From NCBI RefSeq assembly GCF_003435375.1, contig NZ_QWGL01000004.1, positions 1 through 64,000 of the forward strand: a stretch of DNA of 64,000 bases, written 5' to 3'. A program made the translations under genes and the position numbers. Positions 31,114 through 41,468 of the stretch are shown here, piece by piece. How positions within the stretch are numbered: position 1 is the first letter of the stretch; each line of letters begins with the position of its first letter. The notes beneath the pieces were generated by a model. It saw only the letters and a list, made by a program, of their open reading frames with translations. It was not told where the DNA came from and made no database searches. Source of the DNA: Clostridium sp. AM34-11AC (lineage in GTDB: Bacteria > Bacillota > Clostridia > Lachnospirales > Lachnospiraceae).

Positions 31114-34100
31114 TTATGCCAGACGGAACAGCTTTTTCGCGATCTGACTGTCCATCACGTATTCTGTCATGCTTTCTTTTAATTTCCGGTCATCCTTCAT
31201 TCCGAGATAGAGGTTCATGGCATTTAAAGCCGTGAAGCGGTTTCCTTTATCCCCCGTTGCCGGTTCGCTGCAGGTCACTTCGCCCTCCGCCTTTTTCACC
31301 AGTCTTCCGTCCTCATTCTCCCAGATCTCGTACTCCATGATCTCACCGTCAAACAGGAGTTTCTGGCGCACATAGATCCCTTTATAGACCATGTTCATCT
31401 CTTCCTCATGGAACTCTTCTTCGTCCGGCAGGATCCGGATCTTTAAGATCGGTCTTCCGTCCGGCCGTCCATGGTACTCGATGATCTCCTTATCCATGAC
31501 CTCGCCCGGCATATCCACATATTTTGCAAGATCCTTGTACCACGCAAATACCATACCTCTGGCGGAAAGGATATCCATCATCCGGGATAGCAGGGCCTTC
31601 TGCTCCTCAGTAATCTGTGCCAGAGTCGAATAAAATTTCGCCAGCGCCAGAAGATAGATCTCCGGCACCTTCCGAAGCTCCATACCGTGGATCGCGCCTT
31701 CCAGATACGCGAATACCTTATCCCCCGGGACTGTGTCACGCAGGAAGTATTCCGTACACTTCACTGTAAAGTACGCCTTCACGATCACATCACTGGTCTC
31801 TTTTCTCGACGCGTAAAGGTCAAATACCGTGTCCATATGCTTCTCACAGCCGGAGAAAAGGCACTGGGCCAGCAGGCGCTCCTCAAGGTCATATGTCTCC
31901 ACATGGGTCTTCACTGCTTCCGCAAGGATCCTGAACATAGATTCCCCGCTGCCGTTATAATGCTCGCAGAGATAATCCAGGATCACGCTGTCCCCGTGTC
32001 CGTCCGAAAATACACGCCCCGCAAGGTGGAGGAGCAGGTCATCCTCCTCGAACATCCGGTCTAAGATCAGCTGGGATACCAGAGCCGCGAGACGTTTCAC
32101 ACGGATCTGCTCCTCGCCGAACTCCTTTATCATCTCGTATGCCTGAACCATGTAATTCTGGACGATCAGTGTCTCGCAGACATCCACACGTTCCGGTCTG
32201 GAGAGTGTCCTCTTGTCAAGTTTTAAGAGGTACGCTCCACCCTCCGCATCCATGGCCTCATCGTCGCCGAAAAGCGCCGCACGGTAGTAGGAAATGATCC
32301 TCGTCAGCATTTTCTGCTGGTAGGCCGGCTTCACCGGGAGTGTATCCAGAACAGTCTCGATCCCGGTCACATCTTCCTTCTCAAGGTCCTTTTTCTCCAT
32401 GATCTCCAGACACGCCTTCATCTTTAACATCGGGTGGTCCGGGTACATCTCAAAGCATTTTTCTTCCAGTTCCTTCTCATCGAGAACCGGTTCCTTCGTA
32501 TATTCCACGTCCATGTACCTGTTTCCGAAGGTATCCTGGAACATGATCACGCTGTCTTCAAAGAACAACGGCACATAGGCAGTCTGATTCTGCAGCGGGT
32601 AGGCATCCTCACCGGTCAGGATCTCGTTGGAAACGATCACATACTTCATCGCCGCATCCTTCACCTGGATCCGGTTTGCCTTTAAGATACCGGGCAGCAC
32701 CCGGGCCACCTGATTATCGATCATATCGCGGTAAATGATATGTTTGTAGATCACCGCAAGTCTCCTGTTGATCCGGGACTCGAAAAGCTGCTCCATGGCA
32801 AACTTTTCCATCTCCCGCTCGTACTTTTTATAGAGCGGATCGTCCTGCGGAATATAGGCCGCCACATTGGCATAGAGGGCTGCACGGCTCTTCTGGTCCA
32901 GATGGGCGCACTCATAGGAGAAATACAGCAGTACCTGACGCGGCATCATCTTCTCATAATCATCCGGCAGAGCGTAGAGGAAATATTCGTAGATCCTCGT
33001 GAGGCTGATCTCCTCATTGATTCCCTTCTCATACCAGGAAAAGCTCTCTTTTCCGCGGGCATTTCCCTTAATTAACAGACAGCACACCGCCGTCAGCATG
33101 TCCTTCGTCGGGTATTTCTCGTAGAGCTTTGCAAGCAGGCGGTAATACAGGCGGTGGAAGAACTTCGCTCCCGGCGCCAGCGCGCAGATCCGCTCCGCCA
33201 TCTCCTGCCCCACGAGGCCATTCATGACTCCGTAGTAGAGGGCATGGATCTCAAAGGCATCCATCGTCTTTAAGAGTTCCGGATTCTTCCCGAAGAGACG
33301 CACCGTCTCAATATAGAGGAACGGGCTGCGGCAGCCATTCTTATACTGCATCTTAAAGCTCTCCGCGAGGGCTTCCTCCTCCTCGTACATCTCCGGCAGC
33401 ATCTTTAACTGCAAAAGCTGCAGGTAGAACCGGCCGTTGACGTCCTCCAGCTTTTTCCTGAACAGGCGGACCACAGCGTCCTTCTTCTCCTCGTCCGGTT
33501 CCAGGCGGTACTGCAGGTACTGGTAATAACAGTAGAGTGTTCCGATCCGGTCTCTGAGGGCAGAAACGGTATCCCACGCATCGTCCAGACATAAAGCCGC
33601 CTGATCCGGTCTCTCCGCGTCCAGATAAGTCTCCGCCTGCAGGAGGGACAGGATCACAGAACCGCCGTTTGCGCCGCGGATGGCATCCAGCTCGTTCTGG
33701 ATCTTTCCGAGGACAGCTTTTTTCTCGTAGAGACCGCTCTCGTAGGCCTCACGGAGTTTCATGTACCGGCAGACACCGGCTTTGCTGATCTCGCCCTCAG
33801 CGCGCTTTCTATCCGGCTCCTCTCCCATAGCCTCGATCCGGATCACGGTGTCACCGTGGACGGTAAGAAGGCGGATCGCGCCGAGGTTCTTTCCCTTGTG
33901 CATTCTCTCCGGGTGGATCCTGAATCGCAGATCCAGACGGTCCTCTTCAAAATCCGCCTGAGTGATGACCTTCTTCGGGATCTCAATGAAATCGCCGTCA
34001 GCACGGACTTCCATATAGAGATAGCCCCAGGTATTTTTCCGCAGGACGACCTTGTCATTCACGATATCCTTCGGCTTGTCATAGACCTTCTTTGCCGTAG

Positions 34101-34686
34101 ATAAGGTCAGCTCGATGGGTTCCTTCACTCCCGTCGCCAGAAAGAATTCCTCCAGGGCATTCTGGCGGTTTCCGTGTCCCCTTAAGCCTTCATAGATCGT
34201 GCGGATCCGCAGATCCTTAAACAGCGGCGCTTCCGTAAAATCCCGGTACTCCATGAGGCGCAGCGCCAGTTCCATATCCTTTTTCGCCAGCTCCACAAAA
34301 TCATCCATAGATTTTAATGTGGACAGGACACGGACAGACTCGATCATTTCCACGCGAAAAAGAAAAGGAACCTCCAGTTCTCCGCTGTTTGTGACAAGCG
34401 TGAAGTTTCCCTTGATCAGGTCTCCGTTCTCGCACCAGGAGGTGTCGACTTCGTAGACAATATGGTTTCTTAAGCCCCCGAATGCGTTCTTTAAGATCTT
34501 CACGCGGCTGTGGCTTGAGTAGGCAAGGCCTTTGATATATAAATTGTTCTCACTTGCTAAGTATAGCTCTCTTTTATAAACCGTATCGCTCCCCAGAGTC
34601 TCCTCGATCTTCACAGGATCCAGAAACAGCTTCGGCATCTCCGCGTCCACGATTCCTCTGGAAAGGCGCATGATCCGTTCTCTCAT
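31114..34686 (-). CDS. Giant DUF5717-like protein
   Basis: A 1190-residue protein. The N-terminal about 300 residues look like beta-sandwich domains (REDVKILKNAFGG..., GNFTLVTNSGELEVPFLFRVE), and the rest is a long helical-repeat region (TPR/HEAT-like). No signal peptide and no clear membrane segment. It is believed to be the DUF5717 family. Its start (34686) has a leader of about 150 nt with an extended -10 upstream. With its two downstream partners it forms a set found in Lachnospiraceae; function unknown. Confidence 0.65.
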   Translation of the reverse strand: MRERIMRLSRGIVDAEMPKLFLDPVKIEETLGSDTVYKRELYLASENNLYIKGLAYSSHSRVKILKNAFGGLRNHIVYEVDTSWCENGDLIKGNFTLVTNSGELEVPFLFRVEMIESVRVLSTLKSMDDFVELAKKDMELALRLMEYRDFTEAPLFKDLRIRTIYEGLRGHGNRQNALEEFFLATGVKEPIELTLSTAKKVYDKPKDIVNDKVVLRKNTWGYLYMEVRADGDFIEIPKKVITQADFEEDRLDLRFRIHPERMHKGKNLGAIRLLTVHGDTVIRIEAMGEEPDRKRAEGEISKAGVCRYMKLREAYESGLYEKKAVLGKIQNELDAIRGANGGSVILSLLQAETYLDAERPDQAALCLDDAWDTVSALRDRIGTLYCYYQYLQYRLEPDEEKKDAVVRLFRKKLEDVNGRFYLQLLQLKMLPEMYEEEEALAESFKMQYKNGCRSPFLYIETVRLFGKNPELLKTMDAFEIHALYYGVMNGLVGQEMAERICALAPGAKFFHRLYYRLLAKLYEKYPTKDMLTAVCCLLIKGNARGKESFSWYEKGINEEISLTRIYEYFLYALPDDYEKMMPRQVLLYFSYECAHLDQKSRAALYANVAAYIPQDDPLYKKYEREMEKFAMEQLFESRINRRLAVIYKHIIYRDMIDNQVARVLPGILKANRIQVKDAAMKYVIVSNEILTGEDAYPLQNQTAYVPLFFEDSVIMFQDTFGNRYMDVEYTKEPVLDEKELEEKCFEMYPDHPMLKMKACLEIMEKKDLEKEDVTGIETVLDTLPVKPAYQQKMLTRIISYYRAALFGDDEAMDAEGGAYLLKLDKRTLSRPERVDVCETLIVQNYMVQAYEMIKEFGEEQIRVKRLAALVSQLILDRMFEEDDLLLHLAGRVFSDGHGDSVILDYLCEHYNGSGESMFRILAEAVKTHVETYDLEERLLAQCLFSGCEKHMDTVFDLYASRKETSDVIVKAYFTVKCTEYFLRDTVPGDKVFAYLEGAIHGMELRKVPEIYLLALAKFYSTLAQITEEQKALLSRMMDILSARGMVFAWYKDLAKYVDMPGEVMDKEIIEYHGRPDGRPILKIRILPDEEEFHEEEMNMVYKGIYVRQKLLFDGEIMEYEIWENEDGRLVKKAEGEVTCSEPATGDKGNRFTALNAMNLYLGMKDDRKLKESMTEYVMDSQIAKKLFRLA

Positions 34687-35073
34687 ATGTTTTCACCTTA
34701 TATTTATAATCCGATTACGTACGAAGGCTGCAGGTTCCGCCAACACTTCCGATTCCGCATCGTCAGAACCAGCTGCCGGCCTGTACTTTCTTATGGTCAT
34801 CGCAGACACATGCTCAGACCTGCTGATTTATTACGTGGTATCATCATAGCACATTTCCTGATCAAATTCACTACAAATTTCGACCTTTTTCATATGATGG
34901 AAGAAAAAGGGCTTGAATACCGCTGTGGAAACCTGTAAAATAGATGTATTCGCAGTGATTATAAGGAACTTCCCGTGTTCTGCCTGTAAGACCGGTTCCG
35001 CCTGATCACCGCATTCCGTGTAACTGTGTTTTTCACCGTTACCAACGATTTTTTGCCAAAGGAGCCTACGTGT
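34687..35073. other. Divergent spacer
   Basis: No gene. On the reverse strand an extended -10 (TG-C-TATGAT, 34843-34851) probably starts the DUF5717 operon. No clear + strand promoter was found for the DUF4364 gene. Confidence 0.45.
34843..34851 (-). promoter_or_regulatory. Extended -10 of the DUF5717 operon
   Basis: TGCTATGAT on the reverse strand. The -35 is weak. The distance to the ATG is about 157 nt. Confidence 0.4.
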
Positions 35074-35595
35074 ATGTTATCTGATCCGATCACGCTCTAC
35101 AAATTAATGATCCTCTACATGCTGGACCACGTCAATTTTCCGCTGACAAACTCCCAGCTCACGGATTTCTTTCTGGATCACGAATATACGACATACTTTA
35201 CGCTCCAGCAGGCGTTAAACGAACTGAAAGAAGCGGGGCTGATCCGGATGGAATCCACCCACAACTCCTCCCGCTATGAGATCACCAAAGAGGGCGATGA
35301 CACTCTCTCCTTCTTCGGAAACAACATCTCCCCGGCAATCATCGAGGATATCGACAGCTACTTAAAGAAGAACAAATTCCGCTTAAGAAACGAGGTCGGC
35401 GTCATCTCCGATTTCTATAAATCCACAAATCAGGACTATATCGTCCACTGTGAAGTCCGGGAAGGCAAATCTGTCCTCATCGGCTTCGACCTCTCCGTCC
35501 CCGACAAGGATCAGGCTGAGACTATGGCCAGCCACTGGAAGGAGCGGAGTCAGGATATCTACGCTTATGTGATGAAGACCTTGATGAAAGGTTAA
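35074..35595 (+). CDS. DUF4364 family protein (winged-helix regulator)
   Basis: A 173-residue protein. MLSDPITLYKLMILYMLDHVNFPLTNSQLTDFFLDHEYTTYFTLQQALNELKEAGLI (1-57) is a winged helix; the C-terminal half is alpha/beta. The family is common in Clostridia and presumed to regulate transcription. AAAGGAG lies 10 nt before the ATG at 35074. An upstream TTG/ATG start is not supported. Confidence 0.72.
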   Translation: MLSDPITLYKLMILYMLDHVNFPLTNSQLTDFFLDHEYTTYFTLQQALNELKEAGLIRMESTHNSSRYEITKEGDDTLSFFGNNISPAIIEDIDSYLKKNKFRLRNEVGVISDFYKSTNQDYIVHCEVREGKSVLIGFDLSVPDKDQAETMASHWKERSQDIYAYVMKTLMKG

Positions 35596-35642
35596 AATAT
35601 GCGTTTTGAAGTCTGCCGTCGGCAAATTTCTGAACGTACGTC

Positions 35643-35690
35643 AAAACGGCACCTGCTGCAGTAAAATTCTGCGGCAGATGCCGTTTTTCA
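35643..35690. terminator. Bidirectional terminator between DUF4364 and engB
   Basis: AAAACGGCA-cCTGCtGCAG pairs with CTGCgGCAGaTGCCGTTTTT across a short loop. A and T runs on both sides. Confidence 0.75.
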
Positions 35691-35703
35691 GTACTTCCAA
35701 AAT

Positions 35704-36384
35704 TTAAAGGTTCTGCTGCGCCTCTTTCGCCGCCTTCTTCGCCGCCCATTCCGCAGCTTTCTCCGCCTGGATCTCCTCCTCGGCAGTCAGAAGATCTTCT
35801 CCTGCTGCCATCTTGTCGATGAGGTTCCAGACGTCCTCTCTTCCCTGTTTTGTCTCGGCGGAGAACGGGATCAGGATATCCTGTTTTTCCATGCCGAGAC
35901 CGGTGCGGATGAGTTTTACCTGCTTCTGGATCTGGCTGCGCTTGATCTTGTCAAGCTTTGTGGCAATGATGACCGGACGGAATCCGTTGTAAACGACCCA
36001 GTCGTACATGGTCTTGTCGTTGGCGGACGGCTCGTGGCGGATGTCCACAAGAAGGAAAACGCACTTTAACATCTGGGATTTGTGGAGATAATTCTCGATC
36101 ATCCTGCCCCATTTTACCTTCTCAGACTGCGGGACCTTCGCGTAACCGTAGCCGGGGAGATCCACGTAGTAGAGAGCTCCGTTGATATTATAAAAGTTGA
36201 TCGTCTGGGTCTTTCCCGGCTGGGAGGACGTTCTCGCCAACGCTTTCCGGTTCATGAGCGCGTTGATCAGGGAAGATTTTCCCACGTTTGATTTTCCCGC
36301 GAAGGCGAACTCCGGCAGCGTGTTCTCCGGCAGTGTGCTCGTCACACCGCAGACGGTCTCAAGTTCCACATTTCTGATTACCAT
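35704..36384 (-). CDS. engB: Ribosome-assembly GTPase EngB
   Basis: A 226-residue TRAFAC GTPase: G1 GKSNVGKS (30-37), G3 DLPGYGYA, G4 TKLDK. YihA/YsxC/EngB is needed for large-subunit assembly. The C-terminal 45 residues are an extra Ala/Glu/Lys-rich tail. It lies just downstream of lon and is co-oriented, as in many Firmicutes. AAGGAG precedes the ATG. Confidence 0.93.
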   Translation of the reverse strand: MVIRNVELETVCGVTSTLPENTLPEFAFAGKSNVGKSSLINALMNRKALARTSSQPGKTQTINFYNINGALYYVDLPGYGYAKVPQSEKVKWGRMIENYLHKSQMLKCVFLLVDIRHEPSANDKTMYDWVVYNGFRPVIIATKLDKIKRSQIQKQVKLIRTGLGMEKQDILIPFSAETKQGREDVWNLIDKMAAGEDLLTAEEEIQAEKAAEWAAKKAAKEAQQNL

Positions 36385-36613
36385 ATATTTCTCCTTGTAT
36401 GTAACACTTCAGCACTTTCCTTGTCACACGCAAAAATCCATTTCAGAATGACTTTGTCGCTGGGATTTCTGCCTGTCAAACTATGCTTTCTTACAGTCGG
36501 CGCAGCACATGCGCAGACCCTCAGAACCGTTACCATTGTTTTTACATACCAGAGTCAACAGCCCTCTAACAGGCAAGGCCTGTCAGAAAGCCGCCAACCT
36601 TTGTAGCCTCGCA

Positions 36614-38926
36614 TTACACGAACGCCTCGCGTACTACGTCATCCATAGTCTTCACAAATACGATCTCCATGCCTTTCGTGATCTCCTTCGAGATCTCTGC
36701 CATATCCGGACGGTTCTTATCCGGTACGAGAACCTTCTTCATATGTGCCATTCTTGCTGCCAATGTCTTTTCCTTTAAACCGCCGATCGGCAGTACCCGG
36801 CCTCTCAATGTGATCTCACCGGTCATGGCAACGCTTGCGCAAACCTTCTTTCCGGTCACCGCGGAGAGCATGGCTGTTGCCATCGTAATGCCCGCAGACG
36901 GACCATCTTTCGGCACGGCACCCTCCGGGATATGTAAATGCAGGTCATGTTCCTTAAAATACCTGCTCTCCACACCGTACCGGTCTGCCACGGAACGAAC
37001 GTAAGTCAGCGCGATCTGCGCGGATTCCTTCATGACATCACCCATCTGTCCTGTCATCTGAAGCTTTCCATCACCCGGCATTACATTCACTTCGATCTGA
37101 AGTGTGTCGCCGCCGACGCTTGTCCACGCAAGACCTCTTACGATTCCGACCTCGTCCTCCTCATTGGCATTTTCGAAGGTGATCTTCTCTTTTCCGAGAT
37201 ACTTCTGAAGATTTCCCTCTGTGATATGCACAGTTTTTTTCTTCTTTTCCAGAAACTCCCTCGCCGCTTTTCTGCAGATCTCACCGATCCGGCGCTCCAG
37301 ATTTCTCACACCGGCCTCTCTCGTATAGTTGTGGATGATCTTCTCCAATGCCTTATCGCTGAAGGAAAGCATCTCCTCCGTAAGGCCGTTTCTCTCTAAC
37401 TGTTTCGGAATGAGATACTTCTTTGCGATATGGAACTTCTCGTTCTCTGTATAGCTGGATACCTCGATAACCTCCATACGATCAAGGAGCGGTCTCGGGA
37501 TTGTCGACGCATCATTTGCCGTCGCGATAAAGAGAACGCCTGAGAGATCCAGCGGGATCTCCAGATAGTGGTCGCGGAACTTCACGTTCTGCTCCCCATC
37601 AAGGACCTCCAAAAGTGCTGAGGAGACATCTCCCCGATAGTCGGCAGAGACCTTATCGATCTCATCTAAAAGCATTAACGGGTTTGACACGCCTGCCTGA
37701 CGCATTGCATCGGCGATACGGCCCGGCATCGCTCCCACGTATGTCTTTCTGTGTCCGCGTATCTCCGCCTCGTCGTGAATGCCGCCAAGGCTGATCCGGA
37801 CATACTTCTTTCCGAGGGCGCGGGCAACCGATCTCGCGATGGAGGTCTTACCTGTTCCGGGCGGTCCCACAAGGCAGAGGATCGGGCTTGTGCCTTTCTT
37901 TGTGAGGGCACGGACCGCAAGGAATTCCAGTACACGGTCCTTAACCTTCTCCAGACCATAATGATCCTCCTCCAGAATCTCTTTCGCGTGAATGATATCC
38001 TGATTATCCCTTGAGACCTTCTTCCACGGCATCTCAAGCACCGTCTCGATATAGGTACGGAGAACATTCGCCTCCTGACTTCCTCCCGGCATACCCTTGA
38101 AACGCTGGATCTCTTTTTTGATCTTTTCCTTCGTTTCCTTGTCCGCGTTCAGCTTTTCCAGCTGTTCCATATATCCGTCGGCATCTTCCGTCCCGCTGTC
38201 ATCTCCCAGTTCCTCACGGATCACTTTTAATTCTTCCCTTAAAATATAATCCCTCTGGTTCTTATCGATGTGCTCCTTCACTTTTCCCTGATAATCCCGC
38301 TTGATCATAAGGATCTCGAGTTCCCGCATCAGGTAGTACACGATCCGGTCATACAGATGGCTCCAGTAATCACACTCCAGCATCTCCTGCTTCACAGCAA
38401 AATCCCACGGAAATTCATTTGCTGTCTGGGTCAGAAGCTGCTCCAGATCCGTGATCACAAGAAGACTTCCGATAAAATCTTTCACAGCCTTCGGATTCGC
38501 GTTTCCGAATTCCTCTAATTTTTCCTTAACGATCCGGCTCATGGCTTCCTTCACAGTGTCGGTAAGCTGTTCTTCCTGCATCGGCGCTTCCTCGACCTCA
38601 GCTTCCAGATACGGTCCCTCCTCAAACAGAGTGAGAAGCGCCGCTCTCTTTTCGCCTTCCACCATCACACGGATGATACCGCCCGGCATTTTCACGAGCT
38701 GTTTGATCTGGGAGATCGTTCCCATCTGGTACAGATCCGCGACCGCAGGTGTTTCCTGCTCCGGATGACGCTGGGTCACGAGATATACCTTCTGGTTTCC
38801 CATCATGGCTGTCTCAATGGCGCGGATCGATTTTTCCCGGCTGATGTCGAAATGCTGTACCATTCCCGGAAGGATCGTGAGTCCGCGGAGTGCCACCGCC
38901 GGCATCGTAATTTTCTTATCTTCCAT
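36614..38926 (-). CDS. lon: ATP-dependent protease Lon
   Basis: A 770-residue LonA: N-terminal substrate domain (1-300), AAA+ Walker A GPPGTGKTS (about 355) and the C-terminal Ser-Lys protease with PKDGPSAGI (Ser677) and GGLKEK (Lys718). It degrades misfolded and regulatory proteins. TAGGAGAAA precedes the ATG. First of a quality-control group with clpX and clpP. Confidence 0.96.
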   Translation of the reverse strand: MEDKKITMPAVALRGLTILPGMVQHFDISREKSIRAIETAMMGNQKVYLVTQRHPEQETPAVADLYQMGTISQIKQLVKMPGGIIRVMVEGEKRAALLTLFEEGPYLEAEVEEAPMQEEQLTDTVKEAMSRIVKEKLEEFGNANPKAVKDFIGSLLVITDLEQLLTQTANEFPWDFAVKQEMLECDYWSHLYDRIVYYLMRELEILMIKRDYQGKVKEHIDKNQRDYILREELKVIREELGDDSGTEDADGYMEQLEKLNADKETKEKIKKEIQRFKGMPGGSQEANVLRTYIETVLEMPWKKVSRDNQDIIHAKEILEEDHYGLEKVKDRVLEFLAVRALTKKGTSPILCLVGPPGTGKTSIARSVARALGKKYVRISLGGIHDEAEIRGHRKTYVGAMPGRIADAMRQAGVSNPLMLLDEIDKVSADYRGDVSSALLEVLDGEQNVKFRDHYLEIPLDLSGVLFIATANDASTIPRPLLDRMEVIEVSSYTENEKFHIAKKYLIPKQLERNGLTEEMLSFSDKALEKIIHNYTREAGVRNLERRIGEICRKAAREFLEKKKKTVHITEGNLQKYLGKEKITFENANEEDEVGIVRGLAWTSVGGDTLQIEVNVMPGDGKLQMTGQMGDVMKESAQIALTYVRSVADRYGVESRYFKEHDLHLHIPEGAVPKDGPSAGITMATAMLSAVTGKKVCASVAMTGEITLRGRVLPIGGLKEKTLAARMAHMKKVLVPDKNRPDMAEISKEITKGMEIVFVKTMDDVVREAFV

Positions 38927-39099
38927 TATTTCTCCTATGAACGCAACTGCCCGGCTTCTTTCCGATGCCTGTCAGCAGTTACGGGCAAATTTCTGTTGTG
39001 TAAAAAGGCTGCCGTGACATTTCTGTGCGCAGCAGCCCCTCTTATCTGCGGGATACGGGTCCTGCAGGTACAATTTTTCTCATACGGGAACGCCGTCCG

Positions 39100-40401
39100 T
39101 TACGCGATCTCCCCGTTACTCTCTTTTCTGGATCTTCCGGCCAATGCTTTTTTCGGCACCGTCACGTCGCGGTAAACGACTTCCGGCTTTTCCTTTCCGT
39201 CCACCGCGTCCTTCGTCACGGTGCAGATTCCCACATTGGAATCAGACGGAACCTCGTACATCGTATCCATCATGACGGATTCCATGATCGCGCGGAGTCC
39301 TCTGGCGCCTGTCTTTCTCTCTACTGCCATATGGGCAATCTCGTGGACGGCATCCGGAGTGAACTCCAGCTTCACATCATCCAGCTCGAATAACTTCTGG
39401 TACTGCTTTACGAGGGCATTCTTCGGCTCTGTGAGGATCCGCACAAGGGCATCCTCATCCAGAAGGTCTAAGGATACCATAACCGGAACTCTTCCCACAA
39501 ACTCCGGGATCAGGCCGAATTTCGTGAGATCCTGCGGCATCGCCTGCTTTAACAGCTTGCTGATATCCGTATTTTTCTTATCCACGATCTTCGCGCCGAA
39601 ACCGATGGAACTTGTCTCCAGTCTGGATTCGATGATCCGCTCCAGACCGTCGAAAGCACCTCCGCAGATGAACAGGATGTTTGTCGTATCGATCTGGATC
39701 AGCTCCTGCTGCGGATGCTTTCTGCCGCCCTGAGGCGGAACGCTTGCAACAGTACCTTCCAGAATCTTTAACAGCGCCTGCTGGACGCCCTCGCCGGAAA
39801 CATCACGGGTAATGGACACATTCTCGGATTTTTTTGTGATCTTATCGATCTCATCGATGTAAATAATACCGTACTCCGCACGGCTCACATCATTATCTGC
39901 TGCCTGGATCAATTTTAAGAGGATGTTCTCCACGTCCTCGCCGACATAACCGGCCTCAGTCAGCGTCGTTGCATCTGCGATCGCAAACGGAACACCTAAA
40001 AGCTTCGCAAGTGTCTGCGCAAGATAAGTCTTGCCGGAGCCGGTCGGACCGAGCATCAGGATGTTGCTCTTCTGAAGATCAACATCACTTTCCATCTTCG
40101 ATGTGATTCTCTTATAATGATTGTAAACAGCCACGGAAAGAACTTTCTTCGCCTCATCCTGTCCGATCACATAGTCGTCCAGAAATTCTTTGATCTCCTT
40201 CGGTTTTAAGAGGTTGATTCCGGAGAAATCCGGTCTCTCCTCCTCCTCGTTTCCGAGTTCTTCCTCAAGGATCTCACTGCAGAGTTCGATACACTCATCA
40301 CAGATATAGACGCCGTTGGTACCGGCGATCATTTTTCTGACCTGATCCTGATTCTTTCCGCAGAAGGAACATCTGATCTTTTCCTCTGGTCTTACTGGCA
40401 T
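39100..40401 (-). CDS. clpX: ATP-dependent Clp protease subunit ClpX
   Basis: A 433-residue unfoldase: C4 zinc finger (C11, C14, C34, C37), Walker A GPTGSGKT (about 115), the IGF loop SSIGFGAK that docks to ClpP and the C-terminal sensor domain. It unfolds tagged substrates for ClpP encoded 75 bp upstream. GAGGTG precedes the ATG. Complete. Confidence 0.96.
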   Translation of the reverse strand: MPVRPEEKIRCSFCGKNQDQVRKMIAGTNGVYICDECIELCSEILEEELGNEEEERPDFSGINLLKPKEIKEFLDDYVIGQDEAKKVLSVAVYNHYKRITSKMESDVDLQKSNILMLGPTGSGKTYLAQTLAKLLGVPFAIADATTLTEAGYVGEDVENILLKLIQAADNDVSRAEYGIIYIDEIDKITKKSENVSITRDVSGEGVQQALLKILEGTVASVPPQGGRKHPQQELIQIDTTNILFICGGAFDGLERIIESRLETSSIGFGAKIVDKKNTDISKLLKQAMPQDLTKFGLIPEFVGRVPVMVSLDLLDEDALVRILTEPKNALVKQYQKLFELDDVKLEFTPDAVHEIAHMAVERKTGARGLRAIMESVMMDTMYEVPSDSNVGICTVTKDAVDGKEKPEVVYRDVTVPKKALAGRSRKESNGEIA

Positions 40402-40476
40402 GTTCGCACCTCAATTCTAAATTCTTTATGTCTCGCTGCGCTCCGGCACTGTTTTCCGCCTTCGCGCCGTCCGGTC

Positions 40477-41058
40477 CTAGTGGCCGGAGATCACGCGGTC
40501 GATCAGACCGTATGCGGCAGCTTCCTCGGCTGTCATGTAGTTGTCTCTCTCTGTGTCGCGGGCAATCACGTCGAGCGGCTGTCCGGTGTTTGCAGCCAGG
40601 ATCTTGTTGAGCTTCTCTTTTGTCTTTAAGATCTGCTCTGCAACGATCTTGATCTCGGTCGCCTGTCCCTGGGCTCCACCGGACGGCTGATGGATCATGA
40701 CCTCAGCATTCGGAAGTGCGAAGCGTTTGCCCTTCGCGCCGCTGGAGAGAAGGAACGCGCCCATACTTGCAGCCATACCGATACAGGTGGTGCACACGTC
40801 ACATTTAATGTAATTCATCGTATCATAGATCGCCATACCGGCCGTTACAGAACCACCCGGGCTGTTGATGTAAAGGTTGATGTCCTTATTCGGATCCTCG
40901 GACTCCAGGAAAAGAAGCTGTGCAACAACAAGGCTTGCTGTCACGTCGTTTACTTCCTCCCCGAGGAAAATGATACGGTCTTTTAATAATCTGGAATAGA
41001 TATCGTAGGAACGCTCTCCTCTGCTTGTAGATTCAAGCACGTAAGGTACTAAGCTCAT
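40477..41058 (-). CDS. clpP: ATP-dependent Clp protease proteolytic subunit
   Basis: A 193-residue serine protease with Ser98 (MAASMGA), His123 (MIHQP) and Asp172. The ORF remains open to 41307, but that extension is not coding; GGAGG precedes the ATG at 41058. Forms a barrel with ClpX. Its leader contains the MITE-like element and other palindromes (41123-41255). Confidence 0.96.
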   Translation of the reverse strand: MSLVPYVLESTSRGERSYDIYSRLLKDRIIFLGEEVNDVTASLVVAQLLFLESEDPNKDINLYINSPGGSVTAGMAIYDTMNYIKCDVCTTCIGMAASMGAFLLSSGAKGKRFALPNAEVMIHQPSGGAQGQATEIKIVAEQILKTKEKLNKILAANTGQPLDVIARDTERDNYMTAEEAAAYGLIDRVISGH

Positions 41059-41468
41059 ATTTTTTCCTCCATCTTTTCTTTTATATCTGTTACCAAAGTA
41101 TTCCTTTTTATGCATTTTCCGGGTTACTGTACACGGGTAGGAATTTTCTGAACTGAAAATTCCGTACAATACAGTGGCGGTAGTGGATTTTGCCGATTCG
41201 GAATGCGAAGCATCGGCAAAATCAGTTACTGTTTGCGCAAGGCGTGAACAGTAACTTTTCCGGTGAATCTGTCGCCTGTGTCTGGGACCGGCCCGGCAGA
41301 AATCCACCTTTTTTCACATATTTTGGAACTATCCCTGTATAACCGATGAGGGATTGCCGCAGAAAAACTCTCCGCAGCAACCCCCTCTGTATGTGGTTTT
41401 TGGCCCTCTGTCGGACCATTCCCCACCATGTTTTCCGTGCAGATTAGTCGTAAAGTATGTTGCTTTAC
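41059..41468. other. Palindrome-rich tig-clpP spacer
   Basis: 410 bp without a gene. It holds a 133-bp element with nested palindromes (described separately) and GTGGATTT (41183-41190) with its complement AAATCCAC (41302-41309). No CtsR-type heptad direct repeats were seen. Confidence 0.6.
41123..41255. mobile_element. MITE-like 133-bp palindromic element
   Basis: Ends GTTACTGTACACG (41123-41135) and CGTGAACAGTAAC (41243-41255) are 13-bp inverted repeats, 12 matching. Inside lie GGAATTTTC/GAAAATTCC, a perfect 12-bp pair GATTTTGCCGAT (41186-41197)/ATCGGCAAAATC (41212-41223) and GTTACTGTT/AACAGTAAC (41225-41233/41247-41255). No ORF inside. Relatives at 25405 and 45232. Confidence 0.6.

Noticed and set aside
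41059..41468. CtsR box upstream of clpP
   Set aside because: No tandem GGTCAAA-type heptads were found; the spacer is dominated by inverted repeats.
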